DNA of 50,075 nt from Mycobacterium kyorinense (GCF_002101735.1 NZ_LQPE01000022.1:1-50075); one strand, 5' to 3'. Shown: positions 8,057-22,101, counted from the first letter of the stretch. Made by a program: numbers and translations. The notes: generated by a model not told the origin, from the letters alone.

Positions 8057-9420
8057 ACCAAAAGCCCCGCAGGCCGCGTCGCAAACCGCTGGATCCCGCC
8101 CGCCGAGCGGCCTTCGACGTGTTGCGCGCCGTCAGTGAACGCGACGCCTACCCCAACCTGGCGCTGCCCGCGCTGCTGCGCGAACGCGGCATCACCGGGC
8201 GCGACGCCGCCTTCGCCACCGAGCTCACCTACGGCACGTGCCGTACTCGCGGTCTGCTGGACGCGGTCATCGGCGCTGCTGCTGGAAGAACACCGGAGGC
8301 CATCGACCCGGTGCTGCTCGACCTGCTGCGCCTCGGCACCTACCAATTGCTGCGCACCCGTGTCGAAACGCACGCCGCGGTGTCCACCACCGTCGAGCAA
8401 GCTGCCATCGAATTCGATTCCGCGCGCGCGGGTTTCGTCAACGCCGTGCTGCGCACCATCAGCGGCCGCGACGAAAAGGCCTGGGTCGACGAGCTCGCGC
8501 CCGACCCGGCGGCCGACCCGGTCGGGCACGCCGCCTTCGTGCACGCCCACCCGCGCTGGATCGCCCAGGCCTTCGCCGACGCGCTCGGCGCGGCCGCCGG
8601 CGAGCTCGACGCGGTGCTGGCCAGCGACGACGAACGCCCGCAGGTTCACCTGGCCGCGCGTCCAGGGGCGCTGACCGCCGAGGAACTCGCCGAGGCGGTG
8701 CACGGCACGGTCGGCCGCTACTCGCCGTACGCGGTGTACCTGCCTTCCGGCGACCCGGGGGAGTTGCCCGCGGTGCGCGACGGCCAGGCGCTCGTGCAGG
8801 ACGAGGGCAGCCAGCTGGTGGCCCGCGCGCTGACGCTGGCGCCAGTCGACGGCGACACCGGCCGGTGGCTGGATCTGTGCGCGGGTCCGGGCGGCAAGAC
8901 CGCGTTGCTGGCCGCTGTGGCTGCGGGTCGCGACGCCCGGGTGACCGCCGTGGAGCCGTCGGCACACCGCGCGGACTTGGTCGAAGAGAACACCCGCGGC
9001 CTGCCGGTCGAGGTGCTGCGCGTCGATGGGCGCCAAACCGGGCTGGAGCCGGGCTTCGACCGGGTGTTGGTCGACGTGCCGTGCACCGGTTTGGGCGCGC
9101 TGCGCCGGCGGCCCGAGGCCCGCTGGCGCCGCCGGCCCGCCGACATCCCGGCGCTCACCCGGCTTCAGCGCGAACTGCTGGAAGCCGCGATCGCATTAAC
9201 GCGCCCCGACGGTGTGGTGCTGTACGCGACCTGCTCGCCGCATTTGGCCGAAACGGTCGGCGTCGTCGCCGACGCGCTGCGCCGGCATCCGGTGTCCGCG
9301 TTGGACACTCGGCCGCTGTTCGAGCCCGCCGGCGACCTCGGCGACGGGCCGTATGTGCAGCTGTGGCCGCACCGGCACGGCACCGACGCCATGTTCGCGG
9401 CGGCGCTACAAGTAGGCTGA
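8053..9420 (+). CDS. rsmB: 16S rRNA m5C967 methyltransferase RsmB (Fmu)
   Basis: Methylates a cytosine of 16S rRNA. The N-terminal NusB-like RNA-binding domain (about residues 10-150) is followed by a SAM-dependent methyltransferase domain. Motif I reads [16 protein letters not shown], and the two functional cysteines lie in [18 protein letters not shown] and [13 protein letters not shown]. At 455 aa it corresponds to Rv1407 (fmu). It begins inside the fmt stop codon and ends 5 bp before rpe, so the four genes look like one transcript. Confidence 0.96.
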   Translation: MNQKPRRPRRKPLDPARRAAFDVLRAVSERDAYPNLALPALLRERGITGRDAAFATELTYGTCRTRGLLDAVIGAAAGRTPEAIDPVLLDLLRLGTYQLLRTRVETHAAVSTTVEQAAIEFDSARAGFVNAVLRTISGRDEKAWVDELAPDPAADPVGHAAFVHAHPRWIAQAFADALGAAAGELDAVLASDDERPQVHLAARPGALTAEELAEAVHGTVGRYSPYAVYLPSGDPGELPAVRDGQALVQDEGSQLVARALTLAPVDGDTGRWLDLCAGPGGKTALLAAVAAGRDARVTAVEPSAHRADLVEENTRGLPVEVLRVDGRQTGLEPGFDRVLVDVPCTGLGALRRRPEARWRRRPADIPALTRLQRELLEAAIALTRPDGVVLYATCSPHLAETVGVVADALRRHPVSALDTRPLFEPAGDLGDGPYVQLWPHRHGTDAMFAAALQVG

Positions 9421-9425
9421 CGCGC

Positions 9426-10106
9426 ATGAATCGTCCCCTGATCGCGCCGTCGATTCTGGCCGCCGATTTCGCCCGGCTGGCCGACGAGGCCGCCGCCGTC
9501 GAGGGCGCCGACTGGCTGCACGTCGACGTGATGGACGCTCATTTCGTGCCGAACCTGACGATCGGCCTGCCGGTGGTGGAAAGCCTGCTCCAGCACACCG
9601 ACATCCCGATGGACTGCCATCTGATGATCGAGGATCCGGACCGCTGGGCACCGCCGTACGCCGAGGCGGGCGCCTACAACGTCACCTTCCACGCCGAGGC
9701 CACCGACAACCCGGTCGGCGTGGCCCGCGACATCCGGGCTGCCGGCGCCAAGGCCGGCCTCTCCATCAAGCCCGGGACTCCGCTGGAGCCATATCTGGAG
9801 ATACTCAAGGACTTCGACACGTTTCTGGTCATGTCGGTCGAGCCCGGGTTCGGCGGCCAGGAGTTCATTCCCGAGGTGTTGAGCAAGGTCCGCACGGTGC
9901 GCAAGATGGTCGACTCCGGCGAGCTGACCATCCTGGTCGAGATCGATGGCGGCATCAACGCCGACACCATCGAGCAGGCCGCCGAGGCCGGCGTCGACTG
10001 CTTTGTTGCCGGGTCGGCCGTCTACAACGCGGACGACCCCGAAGCCGCGGTCGAGGCGCTGCGGCGACGGGCCAGTGCGGCATCACCGCACCTGCGCCTC
10101 CGATGA
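9426..10106 (+). CDS. rpe: Ribulose-phosphate 3-epimerase
   Basis: Interconverts ribulose 5-phosphate and xylulose 5-phosphate in the pentose phosphate pathway. It is a 226-aa TIM barrel: [12 protein letters not shown] at the N-terminus, metal-binding [22 protein letters not shown], catalytic EIDGGIN, and phosphate-binding FVAGSAVY. The ATG at 9426 fits the family N-terminus ([14 protein letters not shown]). The stop overlaps the ribD start (ATGA). It supplies ribulose 5-phosphate to the adjacent riboflavin genes and is connected metabolically to the pentose-phosphate operon at 33-39.6 kb. Confidence 0.97.
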   Translation: MNRPLIAPSILAADFARLADEAAAVEGADWLHVDVMDAHFVPNLTIGLPVVESLLQHTDIPMDCHLMIEDPDRWAPPYAEAGAYNVTFHAEATDNPVGVARDIRAAGAKAGLSIKPGTPLEPYLEILKDFDTFLVMSVEPGFGGQEFIPEVLSKVRTVRKMVDSGELTILVEIDGGINADTIEQAAEAGVDCFVAGSAVYNADDPEAAVEALRRRASAASPHLRLR

Positions 10107-11122
10107 GCGCCCAGGCGGCCATCAGCCACGACGCCGCCATGCGCCTCGCCGTCGAACATGCCGACCTGGTCAAGGGCGCGACGTACCCCAATCCGCCTGT
10201 GGGAGCCGTCATTTTGGATCGTGAGGGCCGCGTCGTCGGCGTGGGCGGCACCGGACCCGCCGGCAGCGCGCACGCCGAAGTGGTGGCGCTGCGGCGAGCC
10301 GGCAACCTGGCCACCGGCGGCACCGCCGTCGTCACGCTCGAGCCGTGCAACCACCACGGCAAGACACCGCCGTGCGTGGACGCCCTGCTCGACGCCGGCA
10401 TCGCGACGGTGGTGTACGCCGTCGCCGACCCCAACCCGCTGGCCGCCGGCGGCGCCGCCCGGCTCGCGGCGGCGGGTGTGCGCGTCGTCGACAACGTGGA
10501 GGCCGACCTGGTAGCCACCGGACCGCTGCGCGAGTGGCTGCACAAGCAGCGCACCGGCCTGCCGCACGTGACCTGGAAGTACGCCACCAGCATCGACGGG
10601 CGCAGCGCGGCCGCCGACGGCTCGAGCCAATGGATCACCAGCGAGGCCGCGCGCGCCGACCTGCACCGCCGCCGCGCCGCCGCCGACGCCATCGTGGTGG
10701 GCACCGGCACCGTGCTCGCCGACGACCCGACCCTGACCGCGCGGCTGGCCGACGGCACGCTAGCGGACCGGCAGCCGCTGCGCGTGGTGGTGGGGAAGCG
10801 CGAAATCCCTTCGGAGGCAAACGTTCTCAACGACGACTCGCACACCATGGTGATCCGCACGCACGACCCGGCGGAGGTGCTCAAGGCGCTGTCGGATCGC
10901 ACCGATGTCCTGCTTGAGGGCGGTCCGACGGTGGCCGGCGCCTTTCTGCGGGCCGGGGCGATCGACCGGATCCTGGCCTATGTCGCGCCGATTCTGCTGG
11001 GCGGGCCGATCACCGCGGTCGACGACGTCGGGGTGCCCAGCATCGCGCGGGCGCTCAAGTGGCGCTTCGACGGAGTCGAGCGCGTCGGCCCGGACCTCCT
11101 GCTCAGCCTGGTGCCCCGCTAG
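10103..11122 (+). CDS. ribD: Bifunctional riboflavin biosynthesis deaminase/reductase RibD (RibG)
   Basis: Catalyses deamination and then side-chain reduction of the pyrimidine intermediates of riboflavin synthesis. The N-terminal zinc deaminase domain shows HAE (in [15 protein letters not shown]) and [11 protein letters not shown]. The reductase domain begins near residue 150 ([14 protein letters not shown]) and includes [28 protein letters not shown]. The length, 339 aa, matches Rv1409. It is the last gene of the fmt-rsmB-rpe-ribD run and converges on P55, with only 3 bp between stops. The later pathway genes ribC, ribBA and ribH lie about 2.3 kb downstream, separated by lprG-P55. Confidence 0.96.
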   Translation: MSAQAAISHDAAMRLAVEHADLVKGATYPNPPVGAVILDREGRVVGVGGTGPAGSAHAEVVALRRAGNLATGGTAVVTLEPCNHHGKTPPCVDALLDAGIATVVYAVADPNPLAAGGAARLAAAGVRVVDNVEADLVATGPLREWLHKQRTGLPHVTWKYATSIDGRSAAADGSSQWITSEAARADLHRRRAAADAIVVGTGTVLADDPTLTARLADGTLADRQPLRVVVGKREIPSEANVLNDDSHTMVIRTHDPAEVLKALSDRTDVLLEGGPTVAGAFLRAGAIDRILAYVAPILLGGPITAVDDVGVPSIARALKWRFDGVERVGPDLLLSLVPR

Positions 11123-11125
11123 CGT

Positions 11126-12658
11126 CTACGCCTCGATGGCCTCGTGCTCCGGCAGCTCCGGCTCCTCGGCGTGGACACGGCGGCTGGACAGCAGCAGACC
11201 GAGCAGCGCGCCCACCACGCAGACGAACGCGGTGGCCGTGAAGATCCCGCCGTACATCTCCGCGAACGACTCTCGGTAAAGGCGGCTTTGCAGGGCCAGT
11301 CGAACCACCAGGCTGGCGTTGGCCGGGACCTGGGCGGACTTGGTCGCGACGATCTCGTTGAACCGGTAGAAGCCCCACGCGCTGAGCGCCGCCACACCGA
11401 TCAGCATGCCGGTCATCCGCGCCACCACCACCAGGGCCGCGGCGATGCCGTGCTGAGCCGACGGGACCACCCGCAAGCTGGCCGACGACAGCGGTCCGAT
11501 CACCAGGCCCAGCCCGATCCCGGCGATGAACAGATCGGTGTCCAGCGCCGGCAGCGAGAACACGCCGAAGATGTTGTGCCGGTCGGTCAGCAGGTCGAGC
11601 CCCCAGTGCGAGATCAGCACATACCCGCCGGCCGCGATGAGCAGCCCGATGAACGTCATCGCACGGTCGCCGATCTTGGTGGCGATCCACCCGCCGACCA
11701 CCGCGCCGATCGGCAATGCGGCAAAGAACCACAGCAGCATGATTGCCGCCTGGTCCTGGTCCTTGCCGAGCACGCCCTGGGCGAACAGCTCCACGTCGAC
11801 CAGCGTCACCATCAGAGCCGCGCCGGCCGCTCCCGACGCACCCAGCGCGGCCAGAAACGGCCGGAAGTGCACGCCGGCCGGCTCGATCAGCCTGGTTCGC
11901 GCGAAACGTTCCCACACTGCGAACACCGCCGCGGCGACAATCGCACCGATCACCAGCGGCCAGCCGTAGCTGGGCAGCGCGTCGTGGCCGTTGGGGTTCG
12001 GGTTGTAGAGCCCAATCACGGCCAGGCCCAACGTGATTGCCAACAGCACCCCGCCGACGAGGTCGATCTTTTCCGGCTCGGCGGTGCGGTTGCGCGACGG
12101 CAGGCTGAAGTGGATCATCACCATCGCGACCGCGGCCAGCGGCACGTTGATCCAGAACACGTCCTGCCAGCGGCTGGTCAACCAGACGATGAAAATCCCG
12201 TACAGCGGCCCCAGCACGCTGCCGAGTTCCTGGGATGCACCGATACCGCCGAGCACCCCGGCCCGGTTGCGCTGCGACCACAGGTCGGCGCCGAGAGCCA
12301 GTGTGATCGGCAGCAGCGCGCCCGCGGCCAGACCCTGAATGGTTCGGCCGACCACCAACATATGCAGATTGCCGGACAGCGCGGTGACCACCGAGCCGAC
12401 GGCGAACGCGGCCAGGCTGGCTTGCAACATGAGTTTGCGGCCGAACCGGTCCGAGGCGCGCCCCAGCAGCGGCATCGCGGCGATGTAGCCGAGCAGGTAC
12501 CAGGTGATGATCGGGGTGATCCGCTGCAGCTGGTTAACCGGGATGCCGACCGTGCTGATGATGTCGCGCATGATCGTGACGACGACATACGTGTCCAGCG
12601 CGCCGAGCAGCACGGCCAGGCTGCCGGCGCTGATCGCGATTCTGCGTCCAGCCCGCAT
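11126..12658 (-). CDS. P55 efflux transporter, MFS DHA2 family (Rv1410c-like)
   Basis: Membrane transporter of 510 aa with about 14 hydrophobic segments, typical of the drug:H+ antiporter DHA2 family. The MFS loop 2-3 motif is [15 protein letters not shown]. In M. tuberculosis the orthologue P55 works with LprG to move triacylglycerides and other lipids across the envelope and affects drug tolerance and virulence. The gene lies 4 bp after lprG on the same strand, so the known lprG-P55 operon is intact. Start ATG 12658 gives [26 protein letters not shown], with the first helix beginning near residue 10. Confidence 0.95.
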   Translation of the reverse strand: MRAGRRIAISAGSLAVLLGALDTYVVVTIMRDIISTVGIPVNQLQRITPIITWYLLGYIAAMPLLGRASDRFGRKLMLQASLAAFAVGSVVTALSGNLHMLVVGRTIQGLAAGALLPITLALGADLWSQRNRAGVLGGIGASQELGSVLGPLYGIFIVWLTSRWQDVFWINVPLAAVAMVMIHFSLPSRNRTAEPEKIDLVGGVLLAITLGLAVIGLYNPNPNGHDALPSYGWPLVIGAIVAAAVFAVWERFARTRLIEPAGVHFRPFLAALGASGAAGAALMVTLVDVELFAQGVLGKDQDQAAIMLLWFFAALPIGAVVGGWIATKIGDRAMTFIGLLIAAGGYVLISHWGLDLLTDRHNIFGVFSLPALDTDLFIAGIGLGLVIGPLSSASLRVVPSAQHGIAAALVVVARMTGMLIGVAALSAWGFYRFNEIVATKSAQVPANASLVVRLALQSRLYRESFAEMYGGIFTATAFVCVVGALLGLLLSSRRVHAEEPELPEHEAIEA

Positions 12659-12662
12659 GAAC

Positions 12663-13385
12663 TCAGCTCACCTGGGGTTTCGTGACCTGGACTTGCTCAC
12701 CCCAGTTGGACAGCGTCATCTGGATGGAATTGCCCGCGCTCGGTTCCATCTTGGCCTGCACCAGCTCGTGGTCGCCGTTCTCCTGGATCCAGACGGTGGC
12801 CGGCAGCGGTTGGGTCGCATTCACCGACGGCGCAAGCCGGTTCAGCGCGTCGGGGGCGACCTTTCCGCTGATGCGCACGGTCTCTTGGCCACCGATGGTC
12901 TCGCGGCCTTCGGCCTTGGCGTCGGTGAAATTGGCCAGCACGTTGCCCAGGCCGTTGTCGGGATTCAGGATCGTGGAAACGTCGTAGATATCGGCGGCCG
13001 GACCGAGGTCCGTCCACACGTTCGGGGTGAGCGTCGCGTACAAGTTCGAGTCGTACACCACGAAGTCGGCGTCGATGTCAGACCCGCCCACGACGACCTT
13101 CGCGTTGCCCTTGGCGGCCGTGCTGGGCGCGGTGGTGAGGTCACCGGTCAGCGTTTTGATGGGCAGCCCCTTCACCTTTCCGCTCGTCGACAGCACGACG
13201 TGCACGCTCCTGACGTTCTTGGTGGTCTGGCTGGACTGCTTGACCAGCGTGGCCGCGTCCGGCAGCGGGCTGCTGTTCTTCTTGGACGCCGACGAGCAGC
13301 CGGCGACCAGTGCGGCGGCGAAACTGAGGGCGGCAAGGACGGCGATGAGGCGGCTGGTTTTCCGCGGCGTCTGCATACGTTGCAT
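12663..13385 (-). CDS. lprG: Lipoprotein LprG
   Basis: Secreted, lipid-anchored periplasmic protein of 240 aa with a signal peptide and the lipobox LVAGC (acylated Cys30). The mature LppX/LprG-type domain carries a lipid-binding cavity; in M. tuberculosis it binds triacylated glycolipids and lipoarabinomannan and passes lipids with P55. An alternative ATG three codons in (13376) would give MQTPRK and keep the signal peptide. It is first in the lprG-P55 operon and is divergent from ribC across about 60 bp. Confidence 0.95.
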   Translation of the reverse strand: MQRMQTPRKTSRLIAVLAALSFAAALVAGCSSASKKNSSPLPDAATLVKQSSQTTKNVRSVHVVLSTSGKVKGLPIKTLTGDLTTAPSTAAKGNAKVVVGGSDIDADFVVYDSNLYATLTPNVWTDLGPAADIYDVSTILNPDNGLGNVLANFTDAKAEGRETIGGQETVRISGKVAPDALNRLAPSVNATQPLPATVWIQENGDHELVQAKMEPSAGNSIQMTLSNWGEQVQVTKPQVS

Positions 13386-13446
13386 CGTAGAGGGTGCCCG
13401 CAGCGGCGGCGTCGCGCGCGGAAGCGTGAGTCACTAATCTGAGGCG

Positions 13447-14046
13447 GTGTTCACCGGGATCGTCGAAGAGTTGGGCGAGGTCGTCGACAAGGATGACCTG
13501 GGCGATTCTGCGCGGCTCACGATCCGCGGCCCGGTGGTGACCGCCGACGCCGGCCACGGCGATTCGATCGCCGTCAACGGCGTGTGCCTGACCGTGGTCG
13601 AGGTGTTGCCGGGCGGCCAGTTCACCGCCGATGTGATGGGCGAGACACTCAACCGGTCCAGCCTGGGCCGGCTCGTTGTCGGCAGCCCGGTCAACCTGGA
13701 GCGCGCCGCGGCCCTGGGCAGCCGGCTGGGCGGGCACATCGTGCAGGGCCACGTCGACGGCACCGGACAGATCCTGGCCCGCACCCCGGCCGAACACTGG
13801 GAGATAGTGCGCATCGAACTGCCCGCCGCGCTCGCCCGCTACGTCGTGGAAAAGGGCTCTATCACGGTCGATGGCATCTCGCTGACCGTGTCCGGGCTGG
13901 GGGAGGACTGGTTTGAGGTGTCGCTGATCCCAACCACCCGGGAACTGACCACGCTGGGCCGCGCTCCGGTGGGCACAGCGGTAAACCTCGAGGTCGACGT
14001 GGTCGCCAAATACGTCGAACGCCTGGTCCTGCGTCCCGCTGATTAG
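13447..14046 (+). CDS. ribC: Riboflavin synthase, alpha subunit
   Basis: Dismutates two 6,7-dimethyl-8-ribityllumazines to riboflavin. Two lumazine-binding repeats are visible: the first opens with MFTGIVEELGEV and holds SIAVNGVCLTV; the second starts at GGHIVQGHVDGTG and holds GISLTVSGLG. 199 aa is the usual length. GTG 13447 is fixed by the conserved MFTGI start. It corresponds to Rv1412 (ribC; ribE in other nomenclatures). Unlike M. tuberculosis, where I recall Rv1413 and Rv1414 between the genes, only 90 bp separate it from ribBA. I saw no FMN riboswitch in the 61-bp gap upstream. Confidence 0.95.
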   Translation: MFTGIVEELGEVVDKDDLGDSARLTIRGPVVTADAGHGDSIAVNGVCLTVVEVLPGGQFTADVMGETLNRSSLGRLVVGSPVNLERAAALGSRLGGHIVQGHVDGTGQILARTPAEHWEIVRIELPAALARYVVEKGSITVDGISLTVSGLGEDWFEVSLIPTTRELTTLGRAPVGTAVNLEVDVVAKYVERLVLRPAD

Positions 14047-14136
14047 GCCGCCGCAATATCCGCGCCGGCCTCGTGGTTCATACTGAATGCAACGCATGAG
14101 CCCTGCGGCGGGCTCGTCAGAGACTAGGTGGCACAG

Positions 14137-16345
<2,209 letters not shown>

Positions 16346-16393
16346 GCTCAGCTTCACGTTCGACGCCCGCGGCGGCAGACTAGCCTGGAAACC

Positions 16394-18337
16394 GTGCCTG
16401 ATCCCGCTACGTATCGCCCCGCGCCCGGGTCCATCCCGGTCGAGCCGGGCGTGTACCGGTTCCGGGACCAGCACGGACGCGTCATCTACGTCGGCAAGGC
16501 CAAGAGCCTGCGCAGCCGGCTGACGTCGTACTTCGCCGACGTCGCCAGCCTGCATCCGCGCACCCGCCAGATGGTGACCACCGCCGCGAAAGTCGAGTGG
16601 ACGGTGGTCAATACCGAAGTCGAGGCGCTGCAGCTGGAATACAACTGGATCAAGGAGTTCGACCCGCGGTTCAACGTCCGCTACCGCGACGACAAGTCCT
16701 ATCCGGTGCTGGCCGTCACGCTCAACGAGGAATTCCCCCGGCTGATGGTCTACCGTGGCCCGCGCCGCAAGGGCGTACGTTATTTCGGGCCCTACTCGCA
16801 TGCCTGGGCCATCCGGGAAACCCTGGACCTGCTTACCCGGGTGTTTCCGGCCCGCACCTGCTCGGCCGGAGTGTTCAAGCGGCACAAGCAAATCGACCGT
16901 CCATGCCTGCTCGGCTACATCGACAAGTGCTCGGCGCCGTGCATCGGGCGGGTCAGCGCCGAGCAGCACCGCCAGATCGTGCTGGACTTCTGCGACTTCT
17001 TATCGGGCAAGACCGACCGATACGCACGCAGCCTGGAACAGCAGATGAACGCCGCCGCCGAGCATCTGGACTTCGAACGCGCCGCGCGGCTGCGTGACGA
17101 CTTGTCGGCGTTGAAGCGTGCCCTGGAGAAGCAGGCCGTGGTGCTCGGTGACGGCACCGACGCCGACGTGGTGGCGTTCGCCGACGACGAGCTGGAGGCA
17201 GCAGTCCAGGTGTTCCACGTCCGCGGCGGCCGGGTTCGCGGCCAGCGCGGCTGGATCGTCGAAAAGCCCGGCGACCCCGGCGATTCCGGTGAAGCGCAGC
17301 TGGTCGAGCAGTTCCTCACGCAGTTCTACGGCGAGCAGGCCGAACTCGACGGCGCTGCCGACGAATCGACCAACCCGGTGCCCCGCGAGGTGTTGGTGCC
17401 GTGCCTGCCGCCCAATTCCGACGAGCTGGCCAGCTGGCTGTCGAACCTGCGCGGCTCGAGGGTGGCGCTGCGGGTGCCGCGGCGCGGCGACAAGCGTGCG
17501 TTGGCCGAAACCGTGCAACGCAACGCCAAAGAAGCTCTGCAGCAACACAAATTGAAGCGGGCCGGCGACTTCACCGCCAGATCTGCTGCGCTGCAGAACA
17601 TTCAGGAGTCGCTGGGCCTGGCCGAGGCGCCGCTGCGCATCGAGTGCGTCGACATCAGCCACGTGCAGGGCACCGACGTCGTGGGGTCGCTGGTGGTGTT
17701 CGAGGACGGTCTGCCGCGCAAGTCGGACTATCGTCACTTCGCGATCCGGGAAGCCGCGGGGCAGGGCCGCTCCGACGACGTCGCCTCGATCGCCGAGGTG
17801 ACGCGCCGCCGCTTTGCCCGCCACCTGCAGGAGGCGAATACCCTTGCACCGGAAGGAAAGTCACGTAAGTTCGCCTATCCGCCGAATCTGTACGTCGTCG
17901 ACGGCGGCGCGCCGCAGGTCAATGCGGCCAGCGCGGTGCTCGATGACCTCGGCATCACCGACGTCGCGGTGATCGGGCTGGCCAAGCGACTGGAAGAGGT
18001 GTGGGTGCCCAGTGAGCCGGACCCGATCATCCTGCCCCGCAACAGCGAAGGCCTCTATCTGTTGCAGCGCATCCGCGACGAGGCGCACCGGTTCGCGATC
18101 AGCTATCACCGCAGCAAGCGGTCCAAACGGATGACGGCGTCCGCGCTGGACGCGGTGCCGGGGCTCGGCGAGCACCGGCGCAAGGCGCTGGTCACGCATT
18201 TCGGCTCGGTGGCACGGCTACGAGAGGCCACGGTGGAGGAGATCACCTCGGTGCCCGGCATCGGCGTGGCAACCGCAACGGCGGTGCTCGAAGCGTTGCG
18301 CGGCGATGCACAGCCCGTCGAGCGGGCGTCGGGATGA
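16394..18337 (+). CDS. uvrC: Excinuclease ABC subunit UvrC
   Basis: Makes both incisions in nucleotide excision repair with UvrB. Domains in order: GIY-YIG nuclease (residues about 14-95, PGVYRF...[14 protein letters not shown]), a cysteine cluster ([10 protein letters not shown]...[15 protein letters not shown]), the UvrB-interacting UVR segment ([15 protein letters not shown], near 220), the RNase H-like nuclease ([34 protein letters not shown]), and a C-terminal helix-hairpin-helix pair ([27 protein letters not shown]). 647 aa is full length. It starts at GTG 16394 and overlaps rapZ by 4 bp. Confidence 0.97.
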   Translation: MPDPATYRPAPGSIPVEPGVYRFRDQHGRVIYVGKAKSLRSRLTSYFADVASLHPRTRQMVTTAAKVEWTVVNTEVEALQLEYNWIKEFDPRFNVRYRDDKSYPVLAVTLNEEFPRLMVYRGPRRKGVRYFGPYSHAWAIRETLDLLTRVFPARTCSAGVFKRHKQIDRPCLLGYIDKCSAPCIGRVSAEQHRQIVLDFCDFLSGKTDRYARSLEQQMNAAAEHLDFERAARLRDDLSALKRALEKQAVVLGDGTDADVVAFADDELEAAVQVFHVRGGRVRGQRGWIVEKPGDPGDSGEAQLVEQFLTQFYGEQAELDGAADESTNPVPREVLVPCLPPNSDELASWLSNLRGSRVALRVPRRGDKRALAETVQRNAKEALQQHKLKRAGDFTARSAALQNIQESLGLAEAPLRIECVDISHVQGTDVVGSLVVFEDGLPRKSDYRHFAIREAAGQGRSDDVASIAEVTRRRFARHLQEANTLAPEGKSRKFAYPPNLYVVDGGAPQVNAASAVLDDLGITDVAVIGLAKRLEEVWVPSEPDPIILPRNSEGLYLLQRIRDEAHRFAISYHRSKRSKRMTASALDAVPGLGEHRRKALVTHFGSVARLREATVEEITSVPGIGVATATAVLEALRGDAQPVERASG

Positions 18338-19242
18338 CAAGCATGCCGAACTCCGAAAACGTCAACGGCGCAACCGAATCCGGCATCGACGTCGTCCTGG
18401 TGACCGGGCTGTCCGGGGCCGGGCGGGGCACCGCGGCCAAGGTGCTCGAGGACCTCGGTTGGTATGTCGCCGACAACCTTCCGCCGCAGCTGATCAGCCG
18501 GATGGTGGACTTCGGTCTGGCGGCGGGCTCGCGAATCACCCAGCTGGCGGTGGTGATGGACGTGCGGTCCCGCGGGTTCACCGGCGACCTGGACTGGGTC
18601 CGCAACGACCTGGCCACTCGCAACATCACCCCGCGGGTGCTGTTCATGGAAGCCTCCGACGACATGCTGGTGCGCCGCTACGAGCAGAATCGCCGCAGCC
18701 ACCCGCTGCAGGGCGAGCAAACGCTGGCCGAGGGCATCGCCGCCGAGCGCGAGATGCTGGCGCCGGTCCGCGCCACCGCCGACCTGATCATCGACACCTC
18801 CGCGTTGTCGGTGCGGGCGCTGCGGGAAAGCATCGAACGCGCCTTCGGCGGTGAAACCGTCGCGCACACCAGCGTCACCGTCGAATCGTTCGGGTACAAA
18901 TACGGCCTGCCGATGGACGCCGACATGGTGATGGACGTGCGCTTCCTGCCCAATCCGCACTGGGTCGACGAATTGCGGCCACACACCGGCCAGCATCCGA
19001 TGGTTCGTGACTACGTGCTGGGCCAGACCGGCGCGGCAGAGTTCCTCGACACCTACCATCGATTGCTGTCCCTGGTTGTCGACGGCTACCGCCGGGAGGG
19101 GAAGCGCTACATGACCGTCGCCATCGGCTGTACCGGCGGCAAGCACCGCAGTGTGGCCATCGCCGAAGCGCTGGCCCGCCTGTTAGAACCCGACAGCCAA
19201 TTGTCGGTGCGGGTGCTGCACCGGGATCTGGGTCGCGAATGA
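18334..19242 (+). CDS. rapZ: RNase adapter/nucleotide-binding protein RapZ (YvcJ family)
   Basis: P-loop protein of 302 aa with Walker [22 protein letters not shown] and the conserved C-terminal [24 protein letters not shown] and [16 protein letters not shown]. In E. coli RapZ guides small-RNA decay for glucosamine-6-phosphate synthase; the actinobacterial role is not settled. The uvrC-rapZ-yvcK-whiA order is strongly conserved in Gram-positives. The usual K/R-S/T of the P-loop is R-G-T here. ATG 18334 overlaps the uvrC stop; ATG 18343 is an alternative. It corresponds to Rv1421. Confidence 0.94.
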   Translation: MTSMPNSENVNGATESGIDVVLVTGLSGAGRGTAAKVLEDLGWYVADNLPPQLISRMVDFGLAAGSRITQLAVVMDVRSRGFTGDLDWVRNDLATRNITPRVLFMEASDDMLVRRYEQNRRSHPLQGEQTLAEGIAAEREMLAPVRATADLIIDTSALSVRALRESIERAFGGETVAHTSVTVESFGYKYGLPMDADMVMDVRFLPNPHWVDELRPHTGQHPMVRDYVLGQTGAAEFLDTYHRLLSLVVDGYRREGKRYMTVAIGCTGGKHRSVAIAEALARLLEPDSQLSVRVLHRDLGRE

Positions 19243-20294
19243 CTCCTGGAACGAGCCCCAGCATTGTCGCCCTGGGCGGTGGGCACGGCCTGTACGCGAC
19301 GTTGTCGGCGGCCCGGCGACTGACCCCGCACGTCACCGCGGTCGTCACCGTCGCCGACGACGGCGGTTCCTCGGGCCGGCTGCGCAGCGAACTCGACGTC
19401 GTCCCGCCCGGCGATCTGCGAATGGCGTTGGCGGCGTTGGCATCCGACAGCCCACACGGGCGGCTGTGGGCGACGGTGCTGCAGCATCGGTTCGGCGGCA
19501 GCGGCGCGCTGGCCGGGCATCCCATCGGTAATCTGCTGCTGGCCGGCCTGTCCGAGATGCTGGCCGACCCGGTCGCCGCGCTCGACGAGCTGGGCCGCAT
19601 CCTCGGCGTCAAGGGCAGGGTGCTGCCGATGTGCCCGATCGCGCTGCAGATCGAGGCCGACGTCTCCGGTCTGGAGGCCGACCCCCGGATGTTCCGGCTG
19701 ATCCGCGGCCAGGTGGCGATCGCGACCACGCCGGGCAAGGTGCGTCGGGTGCGGCTGCTGCCGGCCAACCCGCCGGCCACCCGGCAGGCCGTCGACGCGA
19801 TCATGGCCGCCGACCTGGTGGTGCTGGGGCCAGGTTCCTGGTTCACCAGCGTGATTCCGCATGTGCTGGTACCGGGGTTGGCCGCCGCGCTGCGGGCGAC
19901 CACGGCGCGCCGCGCGCTGGTGCTCAACCTGGTCGCCGAGCCGGGCGAGACGGCCGGGTTCTCGGTGGAACGCCATCTGCATGTGCTCGCGCAGCACGCA
20001 CCGGATTTCACCGTGCACGACGTCATCATCGACGCCGAGCGGGTGCCCGGTGAACGCGAGCGTGATCAACTGCGGCGCACCGCGAAGCTGCTGGACGCCG
20101 AGGTTCAGTTCGCGGACGTCTCGCGGCCTGGTACACCTTTACATGACCCGGGCAAGCTGGCCGCGGCGCTGGACGGGGTGGGGGTGCGCGACACGGGTCA
20201 GGCAGCGTCCCCGGTGACAGCCCCGATGCCGATCGAAGGTGAACGTCAGCAACCCGGCGCAGAAGGACCGAGAGGTGACGACGCGTGGCAATGA
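19239..20294 (+). CDS. yvcK: YvcK/CuvA family regulator of cell-wall metabolism
   Basis: 351 aa of the GlmR/YvcK/CofD-like fold. The nucleotide-sugar site is recognisable: [45 protein letters not shown] and [14 protein letters not shown]. In M. tuberculosis the orthologue (Rv1422, CuvA) is needed for growth on some carbon sources and correct peptidoglycan synthesis and is phosphorylated by PknB; the B. subtilis protein binds UDP-GlcNAc. The long variable C-terminal tail (from about residue 320) is low in complexity, as in CuvA. The start overlaps rapZ and the end overlaps whiA by 10 bp. Confidence 0.93.
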   Translation: MTPGTSPSIVALGGGHGLYATLSAARRLTPHVTAVVTVADDGGSSGRLRSELDVVPPGDLRMALAALASDSPHGRLWATVLQHRFGGSGALAGHPIGNLLLAGLSEMLADPVAALDELGRILGVKGRVLPMCPIALQIEADVSGLEADPRMFRLIRGQVAIATTPGKVRRVRLLPANPPATRQAVDAIMAADLVVLGPGSWFTSVIPHVLVPGLAAALRATTARRALVLNLVAEPGETAGFSVERHLHVLAQHAPDFTVHDVIIDAERVPGERERDQLRRTAKLLDAEVQFADVSRPGTPLHDPGKLAAALDGVGVRDTGQAASPVTAPMPIEGERQQPGAEGPRGDDAWQ

Positions 20295-21268
20295 CGGCCG
20301 AAGTCAAAGACGAGTTGAGCCGCCTGGTGGTGAACTCGGTGAGCGCGCGGCGTGCCGAGGTCACCTCGCTGCTGCGGTTCGCCGGCGGCCTGCACATCGT
20401 CGGCGGCCGAGTGGTTGTCGAAGCTGAGGTAGACCTGGGCAGCATCGCGCGGCGGCTGCGCAAGGACATCTTCGATCTCTACGGCTACAACGCGGTGGTA
20501 CATGTGTTGTCTGCCAGCGGAATTCGCAAGCAGACCAGATATGTGATCCGGGTCGCCAACGACGGCGAGGCGCTGGCTCGCCAGACCGGTCTGCTGGATC
20601 TGCGGGGCCGCCCGGTGCGGGGCCTGCCGGCCCAGGTGGTCGGCGGCAGCGTCGCCGACGCCGAAGCCGCCTGGCGGGGCGCCTTCCTTGCCCATGGGTC
20701 GCTGACCGAGCCGGGGCGTTCGTCGGCCCTGGAGGTCAGCTGCCCCGGCCCGGAGGCCGCGTTGGCGCTGGTGGGTGCGGCGCGCCGGCTCGGGATCAGC
20801 GCCAAGGCCCGTGAGGTGCGCGGCGCCGACCGCGTCGTGGTGCGCGACGGCGAGGCCATCGGCGCGCTGCTGACCCGGATGGGCGCCCAGGACACCCGGC
20901 TGATCTGGGAAGAGCGCCGGATGCGCCGCGAGGTGCGGGCGACCGCGAACCGGCTGGCCAACTTCGACGACGCCAACCTGCGGCGCTCGGCGCGCGCCGC
21001 GGTGGCGGCCGCCGCCCGCGTGGAGCGAGCTTTGGAAATCCTGGGCGATACCGTGCCCGACCACCTGGCCGCGGCCGGCAAGCTGCGCGTCGAGCACCGG
21101 CAGGCGTCACTGGAGGAGTTGGGCCGGCTGGCCGACCCGCCGATGACGAAAGATGCTGTGGCGGGCCGTATTCGGCGATTGCTGTCGATGGCCGACCGCA
21201 AGGCTAAACAAGACGGCATTCCCGACACCGAGTCGGCGGTGACCCCGGATCTGCTGGAAGACGCCTAA
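20285..21268 (+). CDS. whiA: Sporulation/cell-division regulator WhiA
   Basis: 327 aa. A degenerate LAGLIDADG homing-endonuclease fold (residues about 1-220) is followed by a C-terminal helix-turn-helix ([36 protein letters not shown]). In Streptomyces WhiA acts with WhiB to switch on division genes; in mycobacteria it is conserved and likely essential-like, with less clear targets. GTG 20285 is preferred because AGAGG lies 9 bases upstream; ATG 20291 would remove two residues. It is the last gene of the uvrC-rapZ-yvcK-whiA run and converges on the TetR gene, their stop codons overlapping. Confidence 0.96.
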   Translation: MAMTAEVKDELSRLVVNSVSARRAEVTSLLRFAGGLHIVGGRVVVEAEVDLGSIARRLRKDIFDLYGYNAVVHVLSASGIRKQTRYVIRVANDGEALARQTGLLDLRGRPVRGLPAQVVGGSVADAEAAWRGAFLAHGSLTEPGRSSALEVSCPGPEAALALVGAARRLGISAKAREVRGADRVVVRDGEAIGALLTRMGAQDTRLIWEERRMRREVRATANRLANFDDANLRRSARAAVAAAARVERALEILGDTVPDHLAAAGKLRVEHRQASLEELGRLADPPMTKDAVAGRIRRLLSMADRKAKQDGIPDTESAVTPDLLEDA

Positions 21269-21852
21269 GCCGCCGCTCCGTCGCCGCCGAGCAGCGCGCT
21301 GATGGCCTGTTTCGCCTTGGCAATGTCGGGTTGTTCGCCGGTGATGAGGTCGGCGTACAGGAACGATTCGACGATCCGGACGATGAGGTAAGCCAAGTCG
21401 TGCGGCGGTAACGGCGGCTTCAGCTGCCCGTGCGTGATCTCTTCGCGCAGAATAGTTTCCACGGCGGCAACCAACCGCTGCTGCACCGCACTGGCGCGCG
21501 TGGAGAGGATTCTCAGCGCGCGCTCGGGTTCGCGCCGCAGGAAGGCCCGGAAGTAGTCCGCTTGGTCGAGCATGGCGGCGAACCGGTCCATGATGTCCAC
21601 GATTCGCGGGGCACCGCGGTCCGCTGCGCCGTCGACCGCTAGTGCGAGCGTCGGCTCGGCAAGCGACCAGAGGATCTCGGCCAGCAGATCATCTCGGCTG
21701 CCGACCCAGCGGAACAGGGTGGCTCGGTTCACGCCGAGTTCGGCGGCCAATTCCTGCATTTCGATCCGCCGCCCCGAGGTGAACCACCGGCGAGCGATGC
21801 GGAAAGCCGTCAACGGATCCGGCCGGCGCTCCGCTGCCAGCAGGCGGGCCAA
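21265..21852 (-). CDS. TetR-family regulator, QsdR-like
   Basis: About 195 aa. The N-terminal helix-turn-helix reads [35 protein letters not shown], and [13 protein letters not shown] before it is typical of QsdR-type TetR regulators (named for control of quorum-signal degradation in Rhodococcus). The rest is an all-helical ligand-binding domain. The start is unclear: TTG 21852 is the first in-frame start codon, but GGGAGG lies 21 bases further upstream and better suits a longer reading that would need an unusual start. It is divergent from the dehydrogenase-ligase-acyltransferase block, with an inverted repeat between, so it probably regulates that block. Confidence 0.82.
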   Translation of the reverse strand: MARLLAAERRPDPLTAFRIARRWFTSGRRIEMQELAAELGVNRATLFRWVGSRDDLLAEILWSLAEPTLALAVDGAADRGAPRIVDIMDRFAAMLDQADYFRAFLRREPERALRILSTRASAVQQRLVAAVETILREEITHGQLKPPLPPHDLAYLIVRIVESFLYADLITGEQPDIAKAKQAISALLGGDGAAA

Positions 21853-22064
21853 CTGCGTCTCGGTGATTTCGCACCTCCCGGTGGTCGCATCTGCTGCGGA
21901 ACTACCTCAAGCACGCGCATGCCGTATGTCTGCAACATTCTATCAAATGGTGCGCTTGTGGCCTCCGGCTGAGGCGGCGGTCGGCCGGGCTCACGCCACC
22001 TAAAGGCAGCGACGGGACCGACGCGGGACTGGTCGGGGTCACCCTGTGATATAGATCCAGATTA

Positions 22065-22080
22065 GTTGCATAAGTGCAAC
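22065..22080. promoter_or_regulatory. Inverted repeat GTTGCA-TAAG-TGCAAC, candidate TetR operator
   Basis: A perfect 6-bp inverted repeat with a 4-bp spacer lies 22 bp before the dehydrogenase start. It is flanked by two direct copies of TATAGAT (22050-22056 and 22084-22090), the second placed like a -10 element. The AT-rich patch is unusual in this GC-rich window. The divergent QsdR-like gene is the obvious candidate binder. Confidence 0.5.
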
Positions 22081-22101
22081 GTATATAGATACGCTGCGTG
22101 C

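Noticed and set aside
13386..13446. FMN riboswitch before ribC
   Set aside because: The gap is only 61 bp and has no RFN-like conserved blocks.
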